The notes under the pieces: model-generated
What the model was told of the DNA's origin: nothing
Databases searched by the model: none
What the model saw: the letters and a program-made list of their open reading frames with translations, nothing else
From: Azoarcus sp.
GTDB taxonomy: Bacteria; Pseudomonadota; Gammaproteobacteria; Burkholderiales; Rhodocyclaceae
Assembly: GCA_031268685.1 (NCBI GenBank)
Contig: JAIRWW010000147.1
Location: 1-19,885 of the forward strand
DNA: 19,885 nucleotides
Direction of reading: 5' to 3'
Translations under genes and position numbers: made by a program
Shown here: piece by piece, positions 1 to 7,702 of the stretch
Layout of the letters: every line of letters starts with the position of its first letter
How positions within the stretch are numbered: the stretch's first letter is position 1

Positions 1-87
1 GTCCTTACCTGCGGCAATGTTGTCGAATAAAGCCTGGAGATCGTCCGAGTCTCCCGTTTCGTCGGCTTTCGTTCGTTTTATCACCAT
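1..87 (-). CDS. cheZ: Chemotaxis protein CheZ, N-terminal fragment (partial)
   Basis: Only the first 29 residues lie in the window and the frame is open to the edge. The start is ATG at 87 with a purine-rich AGGGGGC just upstream. The fragment is acidic (TGDSDDLQALFDNIAAGK), as I expect for the N-terminus of betaproteobacterial CheZ. CheZ is the phosphatase that dephosphorylates CheY-P to end the motor-switching signal. The identification rests mainly on position: it follows cheY in the same direction with a 70-base gap, the usual cheY-cheZ order. The catalytic region lies outside the window, so the call is moderate. Confidence 0.65.
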   Translation of the reverse strand, partial: MVIKRTKADETGDSDDLQALFDNIAAGKD

Positions 88-157
88 CCTGCCCCCTGTT
101 TTTCTTTGTCCGCCGCGCCAGATGCGCAGCAGGAATGAAAATGCTGCCGCCCGCCGC

Positions 158-556
158 TTAGGCCGGTTTCATTTTTTCAAATATTTTTTCAAGCTTTTCG
201 GCCAGGGTCGCCGCCGTGAAAGGTTTGACGATGTAGCCGCTCGCTCCGGCCTGGGCCGCCGCGATGATGTTTTCTTTCTTGGCCTCGGCTGTAATCATCA
301 GCACGGGCAAATGCTTGAGTTGCGAGGCGCTGCGGATTTTCTGTAGCAGCATCAGGCCATCCATGTTGGGCATGTTCCAGTCAGAGACTACGAAGTTGAA
401 CTCTGTTGGCGAGGATTCCAGCTTTTGCAGCGCAACTACGCCGTCTTCCGCTTCGTCGGCATTGGTGTAGCCCAATTCTTTGAGCAGGTTGCGCACGATG
501 CGGCGCATCGTCGAGAAATCATCCACGATTAAAAATTTTGTCTTGGCATCACCCAT
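158..556 (-). CDS. cheY: Chemotaxis response regulator CheY
   Basis: This is a 132-residue single-domain receiver protein, the normal size for CheY. The phosphorylation site is complete: acidic pair D12-D13, phospho-acceptor D59 (in [12 protein letters not shown]), T89 and K111 (in VKPF), with Y108 at the place of the switch tyrosine of E. coli CheY. There is no output domain. CheA phosphorylates CheY, and CheY-P binds the FliM switch to change rotation direction. The ATG at 556 has GGAGAG a few bases upstream. It lies 12 bases after the upstream cheV and 70 before cheZ, so the genes are probably co-transcribed. The [19 protein letters not shown] stretch is typical of CheY rather than of other receivers. 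Confidence 0.95.
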   Translation of the reverse strand: MGDAKTKFLIVDDFSTMRRIVRNLLKELGYTNADEAEDGVVALQKLESSPTEFNFVVSDWNMPNMDGLMLLQKIRSASQLKHLPVLMITAEAKKENIIAAAQAGASGYIVKPFTAATLAEKLEKIFEKMKPA

Positions 557-568
557 TATGCTCTCCGG

Positions 569-1558
569 TTACGTTTTCGCAACCGCATCGTCTTGATGCG
601 CCCGCTGAAGCAGCGGACGCAATGTCTGCGCGAGGATGTCGGCGTCGAATTTCGCCACGTAGGCATCGACGCCGACCCGCTTTCCCATTGCCCGGTTGGC
701 TTCGGACGATAACGACGAGTGCATGACTACGGGAATGCCATCGAAACGCTTGTCGTTCTTGATATTGCGAGTCAATACATAGCCGTCCATTTCCGGCATT
801 TCGGCATCGACCAGGATGAGGTCGATTTCGCCGGATACATGCCGCCCGGTTTGCTGCGCATGGCTGGCCATGCCTTCGAGGCGCGTCCAGGCTTCCAGCC
901 CGTTCATGGCGTGTTTGTGGCGCACGCCGAGTTTGTCGAGGACTTCGGATATTTTGCGCCGCGCCACAGCGGAGTCGTCTACGAAGAATACGTTGTAGCT
1001 GTCGCCGCCATGCAGGGGGTCTATGATGCCGACCACGGCTTCGCCAAATGTGTTGGCAAGGATGGTTTCGACATCGAGTATGGATACCAGTTTGCCGTCG
1101 GCCAGTTCGGTGATCGCGGTAATGTAGCTGTGCAGCCCGGATGAGACGTTTTCGGGCGCGCGCACTCTGTCCCAGTCGACACGGATGATGCGGTCGACGC
1201 TTTCGACGAGGAATCCCAGCGTGCGCTTGCTGTATTCAGTCACCATCATCGAGGCGCCGAGCGGATCGCCCGGCTGCGCCAGACCCAATATTTTGGCGAG
1301 CGATAGTACCGGGATTACGTTGCCGCGCAGGGAAATCAGTCCTTCTACGCCACGCGGCATGTTGGGCGCTTTTGTGATGAAGGGGGTGGCTGAGACTTCG
1401 CGTACTTTGAAGACGTTGATGCCGAATGTCTCGCTCGTGCCCAGCGCGAACAGCAGTATTTCCATGCGGTTCGAGCCAGCGAGCATGGTGCGCCCGTCGA
1501 TTGCATCGAGCAGCACTGAATCTTTTGCCGCATCATTTTGTTGATTCTGGTTCAGCAT
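569..1558 (-). CDS. cheV: Chemotaxis coupling protein CheV (CheW-receiver fusion), downstream copy
   Basis: The 329-residue protein has a CheW-like domain at about 30-175 (EILLFALG, FGINVFKVREV, LISLRGNVIPVLSL) followed by a receiver domain at about 188-318. The receiver has D194-D195, phospho-acceptor D251 (LILVDAEMPEMDG), S281-S282 and K303, so it should be phosphorylatable. CheV couples chemoreceptors to CheA and is thought to tune adaptation through its own phosphorylation. The ATG at 1558 follows GAGGTGA at good spacing, and the stop codon of the upstream cheV is part of that ribosome binding site, which suggests coupled translation. It is one of two adjacent CheV genes, clearly paralogous but diverged. 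Confidence 0.93.
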   Translation of the reverse strand: MLNQNQQNDAAKDSVLLDAIDGRTMLAGSNRMEILLFALGTSETFGINVFKVREVSATPFITKAPNMPRGVEGLISLRGNVIPVLSLAKILGLAQPGDPLGASMMVTEYSKRTLGFLVESVDRIIRVDWDRVRAPENVSSGLHSYITAITELADGKLVSILDVETILANTFGEAVVGIIDPLHGGDSYNVFFVDDSAVARRKISEVLDKLGVRHKHAMNGLEAWTRLEGMASHAQQTGRHVSGEIDLILVDAEMPEMDGYVLTRNIKNDKRFDGIPVVMHSSLSSEANRAMGKRVGVDAYVAKFDADILAQTLRPLLQRAHQDDAVAKT

Positions 1559-1567
1559 TGCGTCACC

Positions 1568-2560
1568 TCATTTTTTCTTGTCCGGCGCGGGTTTTGCCGG
1601 TGCTTCTATTTCACCCAGAATCAGGCGGCGCAAGGTTTTTGCCAGTCGTTGCGGCTCAAACTTGGGAACATATTCGTCTACGCCCACCGAGATGCCGAGT
1701 TGCTGATTTGACATTCCAGACAGGGAGGAATGCATCACCACCGGCACTCCCTCGAAGCGCAGGTCGGATTTGATGTGCCGGGTCAGGATGTAGCCGTCCA
1801 TTTCGGGCATTTCGACGTCGGTCAACACCAGGCTGAGTATGTCGGATACTTTGCGCCCCGAAGCTTCTGCCGCATTGGCGATTTTGTTCAGTTCTTCCCA
1901 GGCTTGGCGGCCATTGACCGCGCCGGTGTATCGGATGCCGATCCGGTCAAGCGTCTGCATGATTTGTTTGCGCGCCACCGATGAGTCGTCGGCGAATACC
2001 ACCATATATCGTTCCGCATCGCTGATCGGCTCGATGTCTTTGAACAGCAGGCTGTCGTCGTCGTAGCGCGTGGTTTCCGAGAGTACTTTTTCGACGTCGA
2101 GCAGCATCACGAGTTTGTTGCCGGGCAATTCGGTGACGGCCGTCACCAGGCCGCCCATGTGGGCGGTCAGCATGTCGGGCGGCACCCGCATCTGCGCCCA
2201 GTCCAGGCGCAGGATGGTGTCGACCGCTTCGACGAGAAACCCCTGGGTATGGCCGTTGTATTCGGTGACGATCATGATGTCGCGCGCCGATGTTTCGCCC
2301 ACTCCGACGTATTTGCCCAAATCGACTACAGGCACCAGTACGCCGCGCAGGCTGACCATTCCTTCGACGGCTTCGGGCATTTCGGGCGCGGCGGTGATCG
2401 CGGGCGTGCGCATGACTTCACGCACTTTGAATACGTTGATGCCAAAGGTTTCGCGGCGCTTTGTATGCTGGTCGATGCCCAGCGTAAACAGCAATATCTC
2501 CAGTTTGTTGGTTCCGGCCAGTCTCGTCCTGGCATCGATGTTCTTCAGCAAATCGGACAT
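1568..2560 (-). CDS. cheV: Chemotaxis coupling protein CheV (CheW-receiver fusion), upstream copy
   Basis: I chose ATG 2560 (330 residues) over the longer ATG 2587, because GGAGAGTGAA stands directly before 2560 while 2587 has no proper ribosome binding site. The CheW-like domain spans about 18-165 (EILLFTLG, FGINVFKVREV, VSLRGVLVPVVDLG). The receiver spans about 185-315 with D191-D192, phospho-acceptor D248 (LTDVEMPEMDG), S278-S279 and K300. Compared with the neighbouring copy it carries an insertion in the first strand pair of the CheW domain (IDQHTKRRE, 30-38) and a lysine-rich tail (PAKPAPDKKK). It sits nine bases before the second cheV, and 164 bases separate it from cheB upstream. Confidence 0.93.
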   Translation of the reverse strand: MSDLLKNIDARTRLAGTNKLEILLFTLGIDQHTKRRETFGINVFKVREVMRTPAITAAPEMPEAVEGMVSLRGVLVPVVDLGKYVGVGETSARDIMIVTEYNGHTQGFLVEAVDTILRLDWAQMRVPPDMLTAHMGGLVTAVTELPGNKLVMLLDVEKVLSETTRYDDDSLLFKDIEPISDAERYMVVFADDSSVARKQIMQTLDRIGIRYTGAVNGRQAWEELNKIANAAEASGRKVSDILSLVLTDVEMPEMDGYILTRHIKSDLRFEGVPVVMHSSLSGMSNQQLGISVGVDEYVPKFEPQRLAKTLRRLILGEIEAPAKPAPDKKK

Positions 2561-2724
2561 TTCACTCTCCGCCGAGATCGGCTGCATGCCTTGTCAATAT
2601 GACCGGCAGCGACAAACTGGCAAACAACCGGCACCGGGCCGTCCAATTACGGGGCCTGACCCCGGTATTTCCGTACATTCATGCCATTCGATCAAATCCA
2701 CCGGCATGGGCAAGGCTTCTTCGA
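2561..2724. other. Gap between cheB and cheV with a short GC hairpin
   Basis: This 164-base gap is the longest within the che cluster. It holds CGGGG-CCTGA-CCCCG at 2650-2664, a 5-bp stem with a 5-base loop and no T-run on either strand. The GGGTCAGGCCCC reading on the minus strand resembles a short repeat I recall as frequent in betaproteobacterial genomes, but one copy here cannot show that. I see no convincing promoter. Confidence 0.3.
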
Positions 2725-3387
2725 TCATACGCGAGCGCACTCGCCATGGCCGTGAAATCCGCCCCTCAGCCGCTGCAATACGTGGGAGGCTATTTCAACG
2801 AGCGGAACGACTTCTTTGACCGCGCCTATGAGCGCCGCTTCGCGCGGCATGCCATACACGACGCATGAAGCTTCGTCCTGACCTATAGTCCATGCGCCCG
2901 CCCGCGCCATTTGCAGCAGACCGGCAGCGCCATCTTTTCCCATGCCGGTAAGCAGCACGCCTATGGCCATGCGCCCGACTTGTTCCGCTGCGGAATGGAA
3001 CAACACGTCGACGGAGGGACGATGACGATTGACAGGTTCGCTGCGCGACAGTTCGCAGACGTAACCGCCGCATTCCATTTTTTTGATGCTCAGATGGGAA
3101 TGGCCTGGAGCCAGATAGGCGACGCCAGGCATGACAGGCTCGTTCTGGGCGGCCTCGTGCACGGAGATGGCGCTCAGGGCATTGAGCCTTTTGGCGAACG
3201 AGCCGGTAAAAAGTTCCGGCATATGCTGCGTCATCAGGATCGGCGGCACGTCCGCAGGCAGGTGAGTCAACACTTCGCGGATCGCTTCGGTGCCGCCGGT
3301 CGAAGCGCCGATGAAGATGATTAATCCATCGTATGGCAGGAGCCTGATTCGCAAGGGCGTCGGCTCCGGCAAAGGCGGCTGCTGCAT
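2725..3387 (-). CDS. cheB: CheB-type protein-glutamate methylesterase, catalytic domain only
   Basis: The 220-residue protein is almost entirely a CheB methylesterase domain. The catalytic triad is S29 (GASTGGTEA), H55 (MTQHMP) and D152 ([10 protein letters not shown]), and the CYGMPREA-like element appears as VVYGMPREA. Typical CheB is about 350 residues with an N-terminal receiver; here only about 24 residues precede the catalytic core. The start is not an annotation artefact: ATG 3387 has a strong GGGAGGG site, and the cheR stop codon is 15 bases upstream, so no receiver can be encoded before it. The enzyme removes methyl groups from, and deamidates, chemoreceptor glutamates. Without a receiver it cannot be controlled by CheA in the usual way. 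The basic C-terminal tail ([12 protein letters not shown]) is not part of the domain. Confidence 0.9.
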   Translation of the reverse strand: MQQPPLPEPTPLRIRLLPYDGLIIFIGASTGGTEAIREVLTHLPADVPPILMTQHMPELFTGSFAKRLNALSAISVHEAAQNEPVMPGVAYLAPGHSHLSIKKMECGGYVCELSRSEPVNRHRPSVDVLFHSAAEQVGRMAIGVLLTGMGKDGAAGLLQMARAGAWTIGQDEASCVVYGMPREAALIGAVKEVVPLVEIASHVLQRLRGGFHGHGECARV

Positions 3388-3402
3388 ACGACCCTCCCTT
3401 TG

Positions 3403-4383
3403 TCAGCGTAGCGGCGAATCCAGCCTCACATACACCGTATGCCCAAGCGAACGCAGAAGATCGCTGGCGTGCAGGAAGCTTTCGGAGTGCCCGGCATAGA
3501 GCCGTCCATCCAGCCGCAATAACGGCGCAAAACGTTTCAAAATGCCGTACTGCGTAGGTTTGTCGAAATAAATCATCACATTACGACAAAATATTGCATC
3601 GAATGCCCCTTGCAGCGCCCAGATCGGCGACAGCAGGTTGATACGGCGGAAAACAATCAGGCGGCGCAATTCTGCGCGTGCGGTATAGATGTTATCCACC
3701 GCATTGCGCGTGAAATATCGTTCGATATACGCTGGCTGCATGCGTTCAACCTGATCGCGCCGGTAGCTGCCCTGCTCGCCCTGTGCGAGAACGGCGGTGT
3801 CGATGTCGCTTGCAAGTATCTGTACCGGCGGCGACAGGCTGGAAAAGGCTTCGCAAGCCGTAATCGCCAGCGAATACGGTTCCTCGCCCGTCGAGGAGGC
3901 GCAACACCAGATTTTGATCTGTCTCTTTTCCTTGATCTGCTTGAGTTGCGTGGAAAGGATGTCGAAATGGTGCGATTCGCGGAAAAAGGAGGTCAGATTG
4001 GTCGTCAGCGAATTGATGAAGGTTTCCCATTCGCTGTGATCCCGTTCGAGGTGTTGCAAATATTGTGCGAAAGACTGGTAGTTGTGAGCGCGCAGGCGGC
4101 GGGCAAGGCGACTGTAGACCATATCCTGTTTAGCTGGCGACAGGGCGATACCTGCATGCTCGTACAATAATTTGCGGATACGATCAAAATCGGCGCTGGT
4201 GAACTCGAACTCGCGGTGCGGAGAATTCAAGGAGACGGCTTTCAAGGCTTTCGTCAAATCGCCGACATGAAGACCCGAAGCGGTGGCGGTGGAGCCGGGG
4301 GTAGAGGCAGGCCGCTCGTCTTTCTGCCCGGTCAAAGGTCGGGAACCGGAATTGCCGCGTGAGGATGATGGAGGAGCAAGCAT
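3403..4383 (-). CDS. cheR: Chemotaxis protein methyltransferase CheR
   Basis: CheR transfers methyl groups from S-adenosylmethionine to receptor glutamates, opposing CheB. I chose ATG 4383 (326 residues), just after the motB stop with GGAAAC upstream; the longer in-frame start at 4509 would lie deep inside motB. Residues 1-57 are a low-complexity Ser/Pro/Gly-rich extension. The helical N-terminal CheR domain follows at about 60-135, then the SAM-binding domain with WCCASSTGEEPYS (159-171), LASDID (190-195) and FDAIFCRNVMIYFD (261-274). There are no TPR repeats. It lies 15 bases before cheB, the usual cheR-cheB pair. Confidence 0.94.
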   Translation of the reverse strand: MLAPPSSSRGNSGSRPLTGQKDERPASTPGSTATASGLHVGDLTKALKAVSLNSPHREFEFTSADFDRIRKLLYEHAGIALSPAKQDMVYSRLARRLRAHNYQSFAQYLQHLERDHSEWETFINSLTTNLTSFFRESHHFDILSTQLKQIKEKRQIKIWCCASSTGEEPYSLAITACEAFSSLSPPVQILASDIDTAVLAQGEQGSYRRDQVERMQPAYIERYFTRNAVDNIYTARAELRRLIVFRRINLLSPIWALQGAFDAIFCRNVMIYFDKPTQYGILKRFAPLLRLDGRLYAGHSESFLHASDLLRSLGHTVYVRLDSPLR

Positions 4384-4387
4384 TGCA

Positions 4388-5398
4388 TCAGTTTCCAGAA
4401 AATGGCAACGGGGATGGAGATGGGGACGGCCCGGCATCCTGGCCCGGCTCTGCCGGAGGGGCGGCTGGGGGCCACGATGTTTCGACCTTATGACCTGCGG
4501 CTTCGTCACGCATGGCTTTTTCGCTCTCTTTGTTGAGGACGATGATGCTGATGCGGCGGTTGATCGGATCGAGCGGATTGTCGCTGTCCAAGTGAATGGT
4601 GTCGGAAAGCCCCACCACGCGCACTATTTTGTCCGAGCCGAGGCCCCCGGCAATCAGTTCGCGTCGCGCGGCGTTGGCACGATTGGCGGATAGTTCCCAG
4701 TTGGAAAAACCGCGCTCGCCGCCCGCATAGCGCGCCGAATCGGTATGTCCGGATAAGCTCACGCGATTGTCGACATCATTGAGCGCCATGCCGATGGCGT
4801 GCAGCAGCTCGCGGGTATATGTATGCAATTCAGCGCTGGAGAGGTCGAACATGGGCCGGTTCTTTTCATCGACGAGTTGGATGCGTAGACCTTCTGAAAC
4901 GATGTCGATCAATATCTGGTTCTTGAACATGCGCAACTGGGTATTGGCTTCAAGCAGCGCCTCGATCCGCCCCTTGAGGTCGATGAGGCGGGCGTGCTCG
5001 CGCCGCTTTTCCAGTTCCAGCCCCTCAAGGCTGGGGCCGCCCTTTTGCCGCCGTTTCGCGGCGTCGATGTTGATCGCCCGCGTCGAGGGCGTATCACCGC
5101 GCCGCACCTGCCCCACCTTGCGCGATAGATCCTCGCCGCCGCCCTGGACGATGCTCGAACTGTCGCCGACTCCCGATCCGCCCTGCATGGAGAGCTTGAG
5201 CGGATTCTGGAATTGATCGGCGATGCCCTGGAGATCGCCCTGCGCGGTCGAGCCGAGCAACCACATCATCAAGAAAAACGCCATCATCGCGGTGACGAAA
5301 TCGGCATAGGCGATCTTCCACGCCCCGCCGTGCGCGCCAGCAGCGGCTTCTTTCTTTATGCGCTTGACGACGATTGGCTGCTGGGTGTCATCGCTCAC
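4388..5398 (-). CDS. motB: Flagellar motor stator protein MotB
   Basis: The 336-residue protein starts with a basic cytoplasmic segment and a single transmembrane helix at about 28-49 (AYADFVTAMMAFFLMMWLL) containing the proton-binding aspartate D33. A periplasmic linker with a plug-like region follows. The C-terminal OmpA/MotB peptidoglycan-binding domain is recognisable from LSGHTDSARYAGGERG and the NWELSANRA motif. With MotA it forms the proton-driven stator anchored to the cell wall. The start is GTG at 5398 with GGAG seven bases upstream, and it begins 13 bases after motA. The C-terminal tail is Pro/Ser-rich (PSPSPSPLPFSGN). Confidence 0.95.
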   Translation of the reverse strand: MSDDTQQPIVVKRIKKEAAAGAHGGAWKIAYADFVTAMMAFFLMMWLLGSTAQGDLQGIADQFQNPLKLSMQGGSGVGDSSSIVQGGGEDLSRKVGQVRRGDTPSTRAINIDAAKRRQKGGPSLEGLELEKRREHARLIDLKGRIEALLEANTQLRMFKNQILIDIVSEGLRIQLVDEKNRPMFDLSSAELHTYTRELLHAIGMALNDVDNRVSLSGHTDSARYAGGERGFSNWELSANRANAARRELIAGGLGSDKIVRVVGLSDTIHLDSDNPLDPINRRISIIVLNKESEKAMRDEAAGHKVETSWPPAAPPAEPGQDAGPSPSPSPLPFSGN

Positions 5399-5411
5399 CG
5401 TTCATCTCCAC

Positions 5412-6266
5412 TCAGCCCTTGCGACTTTTGATTTCCTGTTCGAGTTCGAGGAAGGTCGGCCTGTCTGTAGAGAACAGCACCTTGCGCCCGAATTCCACTG
5501 CGATTTGCGGCGCATAGCCATTCATACTCGCCAACAGCACGACTTTTACCACCTGGAATATCTTGCCGCTCTCCGTGATCTTTTGTTTGATCTGGCTGGC
5601 AAGCGGCCCGACGAACCCGTAGGAAATCAGGATGCCAAGAAAGGTGCCCACCAGCGCGCCGGCCACCATCTTGCCGAGCACCGCAGGCGGCTCACCCACC
5701 GAACCCATGGTGTTGACTACGCCCATCACGCACACAACGATCCCGAAAGCAGGCATCGCCTGTCCGATTTCGTCGATGGCATGCGGCGCCTGATGCGCTT
5801 CCTGGTGATGCGTTTCGATCTCCATGTCCATGAGATTTTCAATCTCGAACGCATTGAGGTTTCCGCCCACCATCATGCGCAGGTAATCACAGGTGAATTC
5901 GATCAGGTGATGATCCGCAGCCAAAACCGGATACTTGGCAAAAATCGGACTGGAACCGGGATTTTCGACGTCGTTTTCGATCGACATCAGCCCTTCCTTG
6001 CGTACCTTGGCGAGAATTTCGTAGAGCAGGGAAAGCAGATCGACATAAAGCGCGCGGTTGAACTTCGATCCCTTGAGCGCGAGACCCAGCGAACCAATTG
6101 CGGATTTCAACACCTTGGGGCCGTTGCTGGCGATAAAACCGCCGACGAGCAGCCCCATGATGGCGATATATTCAGTCGGCACCCAGAGCGCGAAAACATT
6201 GCCATGAACTGCAAAAGTTCCCAGCGAGGCGACGAGGATGATGACGTAGCCAACAATCAAAAACAC
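5412..6266 (-). CDS. motA: Flagellar motor stator protein MotA
   Basis: The 284-residue membrane protein has hydrophobic segments at about 1-20, 32-50, 168-190 and 198-220, matching the four-helix MotA topology. The cytoplasmic loop carries R89 and E97 near the positions of the rotor-contacting charges of E. coli MotA, and P172 (QAMPAFGIVV) matches the functionally essential proline before the third helix. MotA conducts protons with MotB to power flagellar rotation. The start is GTG at 6266 with GGAGTG upstream. It is the first gene of the mot-che group, downstream of a terminator that follows flhC. Confidence 0.95.
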   Translation of the reverse strand: MFLIVGYVIILVASLGTFAVHGNVFALWVPTEYIAIMGLLVGGFIASNGPKVLKSAIGSLGLALKGSKFNRALYVDLLSLLYEILAKVRKEGLMSIENDVENPGSSPIFAKYPVLAADHHLIEFTCDYLRMMVGGNLNAFEIENLMDMEIETHHQEAHQAPHAIDEIGQAMPAFGIVVCVMGVVNTMGSVGEPPAVLGKMVAGALVGTFLGILISYGFVGPLASQIKQKITESGKIFQVVKVVLLASMNGYAPQIAVEFGRKVLFSTDRPTFLELEQEIKSRKG

Positions 6267-6306
6267 GGGTCACTCCGGACGGCAGGCAGACCCATACAGT
6301 GCCGGA

Positions 6307-6335
6307 TTACGCGCCAAAGTACTGTGACAACTTGA
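6307..6335 (-). promoter_or_regulatory. Possible sigma-28-like (FliA) promoter for motA
   Basis: On the minus strand TCAAGTTG is followed by 13 bases and GCGCGTAA. The flagellar sigma-28 consensus is TAAAGTTT, 11 bases, GCCGATAA. The halves match 6/8 and 5/8, but the spacing is two bases too long, so this is weak. The position, between the flhC terminator and motA, is where a class III promoter would be expected. Confidence 0.3.
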
Positions 6336-6346
6336 AGCTGGAATAG

Positions 6347-6394
6347 TAAAAAGCCGCCCGCGCTGTACGCATATTGCATGCACAGGACGCGGGC
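6347..6394 (-). terminator. Rho-independent terminator after flhC
   Basis: On the minus strand GCCCGCG (6394-6388) pairs with CGCGGGC (6362-6356). An inner CTGT/ACAG and GCAT/ATGC stem closes a small AT loop, with small asymmetries. The stem is followed by GGC and five T residues. It lies 45 bases beyond the flhC stop and would separate flhDC from the motA-led operon. Confidence 0.6.
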
Positions 6395-6438
6395 AATGCA
6401 GCGGTGCCTCCTGACGGGGCGCCGCGAAACGGGATCTT

Positions 6439-6996
6439 TCAGAGCCTTACTGGCTCGCGTTCCCTCACCTTGCGCACCGCGGCCCGGCGGGTCTTGCCCG
6501 CGCGCGACGGCATGTTGCACAGGCCGCACACATAATTGCGCGTAGGATCGTGGGCATGGGCCACAAAATGCCCGCCGCAATCGCGGCATTGGGCCAGTTG
6601 GAGAAGATCGGCATCGAAAAAGCGCACGAGCGTCCAGGCCCGGGTCAGGCTCAACACCGGTTCTACCTTGCCGATTTCGACCTGGTCGAGATACAGGTGG
6701 TAAGCCTTGATGATCGCATCGAGACCGCCAAGGCCAGCCCCATGCTCAAAAAAACGGTAGTAGCCCATGAAAAGCGACGAATGTACATTCGGCTGCCAGG
6801 TCATGAACCAGTCGGTCGAAAACGGCAACATGCCCTTGGGAGGCGAGACGCCGCGTACTTCTTTGTAGATTTTGAGCAGCTTTTCGCGGCTCAGGCTGGT
6901 TTCGGCTTCAAGCATTTGCATGCGCGCGCCGAGCTGCACCATTTCGACGGCGCGGTAAACGTCTTCCGCCTCGTCGATGACCCGTCTGTTTTTCAT
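6439..6996 (-). CDS. flhC: Flagellar transcriptional activator FlhC
   Basis: The 185-residue protein has the FlhC zinc site with four cysteines C137, C140, C157 and C160 (QCRDCGG and VCGLCNMP), at the same positions as in the E. coli protein as I recall them. The N-terminal part (MVQLGARMQMLEAETSLSRE) and the FSTDWFMTW segment are also typical. FlhC joins FlhD to form the FlhD4C2 complex, which recruits RNA polymerase to flagellar class II promoters. ATG 6996 has a GGGAGAGA site, 42 bases after flhD. The C-terminus is rich in arginine, as usual for the DNA-binding partner. Confidence 0.96.
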   Translation of the reverse strand: MKNRRVIDEAEDVYRAVEMVQLGARMQMLEAETSLSREKLLKIYKEVRGVSPPKGMLPFSTDWFMTWQPNVHSSLFMGYYRFFEHGAGLGGLDAIIKAYHLYLDQVEIGKVEPVLSLTRAWTLVRFFDADLLQLAQCRDCGGHFVAHAHDPTRNYVCGLCNMPSRAGKTRRAAVRKVREREPVRL

Positions 6997-7038
6997 GCCG
7001 TATCTCTCCCGTTCTCTCTGTATTTCAGGCGCGCCCCT

Positions 7039-7356
7039 TCAGGCGGCATCTTCTGCTGCCCGTCCGGCCGCAACGATTGCGGCATGCAAAACGGAAGCCG
7101 TCTCGTCCCGCCCTTCCCCGGCCATCAGGCGGGCAAGCCGCTCGTCGTCGAAACGAAAGCGCGGGATCAAGGCGGGGCTGTCGGCCATCCTGACCAATTG
7201 GGCCACAGACAGGTTTTCGATGAACCCCGCCAGTTCCTTGCCTATGCCCAAGCGGAACAAAGCCGTTTCCCGGTCGCCGCGCAACATTTTCTGCGCCAGC
7301 ATGAGATAAGCGGCATTCAATTCGCGGATTTCGGCCTGAAAATCAGGGTGCTTCAT
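7039..7356 (-). CDS. flhD: Flagellar transcriptional activator FlhD
   Basis: The 105-residue, mostly helical protein resembles FlhD: EIRELNAAYLMLAQKMLRGDRETALFRLG is the conserved dimerisation region, and the later LAGFIENLSVAQLVRMADSP matches the characteristic FlhD core. It works with FlhC as the flagellar master regulator. It is the first gene of the motility cluster, with 346 bases separating it from glnA. The start ATG 7356 follows an AAAGGCGAG purine stretch at slightly long spacing. The C-terminus is alanine-rich (IVAAGRAAEDAA). Confidence 0.93.
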   Translation of the reverse strand: MKHPDFQAEIRELNAAYLMLAQKMLRGDRETALFRLGIGKELAGFIENLSVAQLVRMADSPALIPRFRFDDERLARLMAGEGRDETASVLHAAIVAAGRAAEDAA

Positions 7357-7396
7357 CGGAAAGTCTCGCCTTTCAAGGAAATGTCGATATCAAGTT

Positions 7397-7425
7397 AAAG
7401 TAAATTCTTAGCATTTGCAAGTCAA
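7397..7425 (-). promoter_or_regulatory. Possible flhDC promoter
   Basis: On the minus strand TTGACT (7425-7420, five of six to the -35 consensus) is followed after 17 bases by TACTTT (7402-7397, three of six to the -10). The -10 match is poor. The site lies 41 bases before flhD in an AT-rich stretch. flhDC is usually under complex control, so activator sites are likely, but I cannot assign any. Confidence 0.35.
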
Positions 7426-7523
7426 ATATTTCACGCATGGCGCTGGCGTTGACGTAAACATGTGTCATATCGTGCACGAATTCACGGCATCCGGAGCATA
7501 TTTGGAAGGTCTTGGATAATCCC

Positions 7524-7560
7524 CTTCGCCCAGAGCCTGTCAAATGCCGTTCGCCCTGAG
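7524..7560. repeat. Two degenerate copies of the GAGCCTGTCGAAG-type dispersed repeat
   Basis: CTTCGCCCAGAGCCTGTCAA at 7524-7543 and CCGTTCGCCCTGAG at 7547-7560 match parts of the repeat core found twice at 19256-19326 (CCGTTCGCCCTGAG then CCTGTCGAAG). They are in the same orientation, nearly adjacent, and incomplete, so this is probably a decayed insertion. Confidence 0.55.
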
Positions 7561-7652
7561 ATTTTATGATTCAGACCAAGGACTTCGGCAAAAATCAGGG
7601 CAAACGAATAAGCCCGCGCAATTCCGGCAAGAGATCGCCCAGTGCAGGCCCC

Positions 7653-7684
7653 AAAAAAAACGGCGGTTCCGAAGAACCGCCGTT
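7653..7684 (-). terminator. Strong Rho-independent terminator of glnA
   Basis: On the minus strand an 11-bp perfect stem, AACGGCGGTTC/GAACCGCCGTT (7659-7669 and 7674-7684), closes on a UUCG tetraloop and runs into eight T residues (7660-7653, the first two within the stem). It starts 18 bases after the glnA stop codon. This is an almost ideal intrinsic terminator. Confidence 0.93.
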
Positions 7685-7702
7685 CCTTATTTGGTATGAA
7701 CC

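Larger units (their letters stand above)
7357..7652. other. flhD upstream region without a gene
   Basis: The part nearest flhD (7357-7440) is AT-rich and probably holds the flhD promoter. The middle (7524-7560) carries two degenerate repeat units. The rest, up to the glnA terminator, shows nothing recognisable. A minus-strand reading frame crosses it, but it is partly made of repeat sequence and is not credible as a gene. Confidence 0.5.

Noticed and set aside
2650-2664. CGGGG-CCTGA-CCCCG as a terminator between cheB and cheV
   Set aside because: The 5-bp stem has no T-run in either direction, and the genes on both sides appear to belong to one transcription unit.
5358-6335. A 325-codon plus-strand frame opposite motA
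   Set aside because: motA has the stator residues and membrane segments; the antisense frame is rich in His/Arg/Asp, as expected from reverse reading of membrane protein codons.
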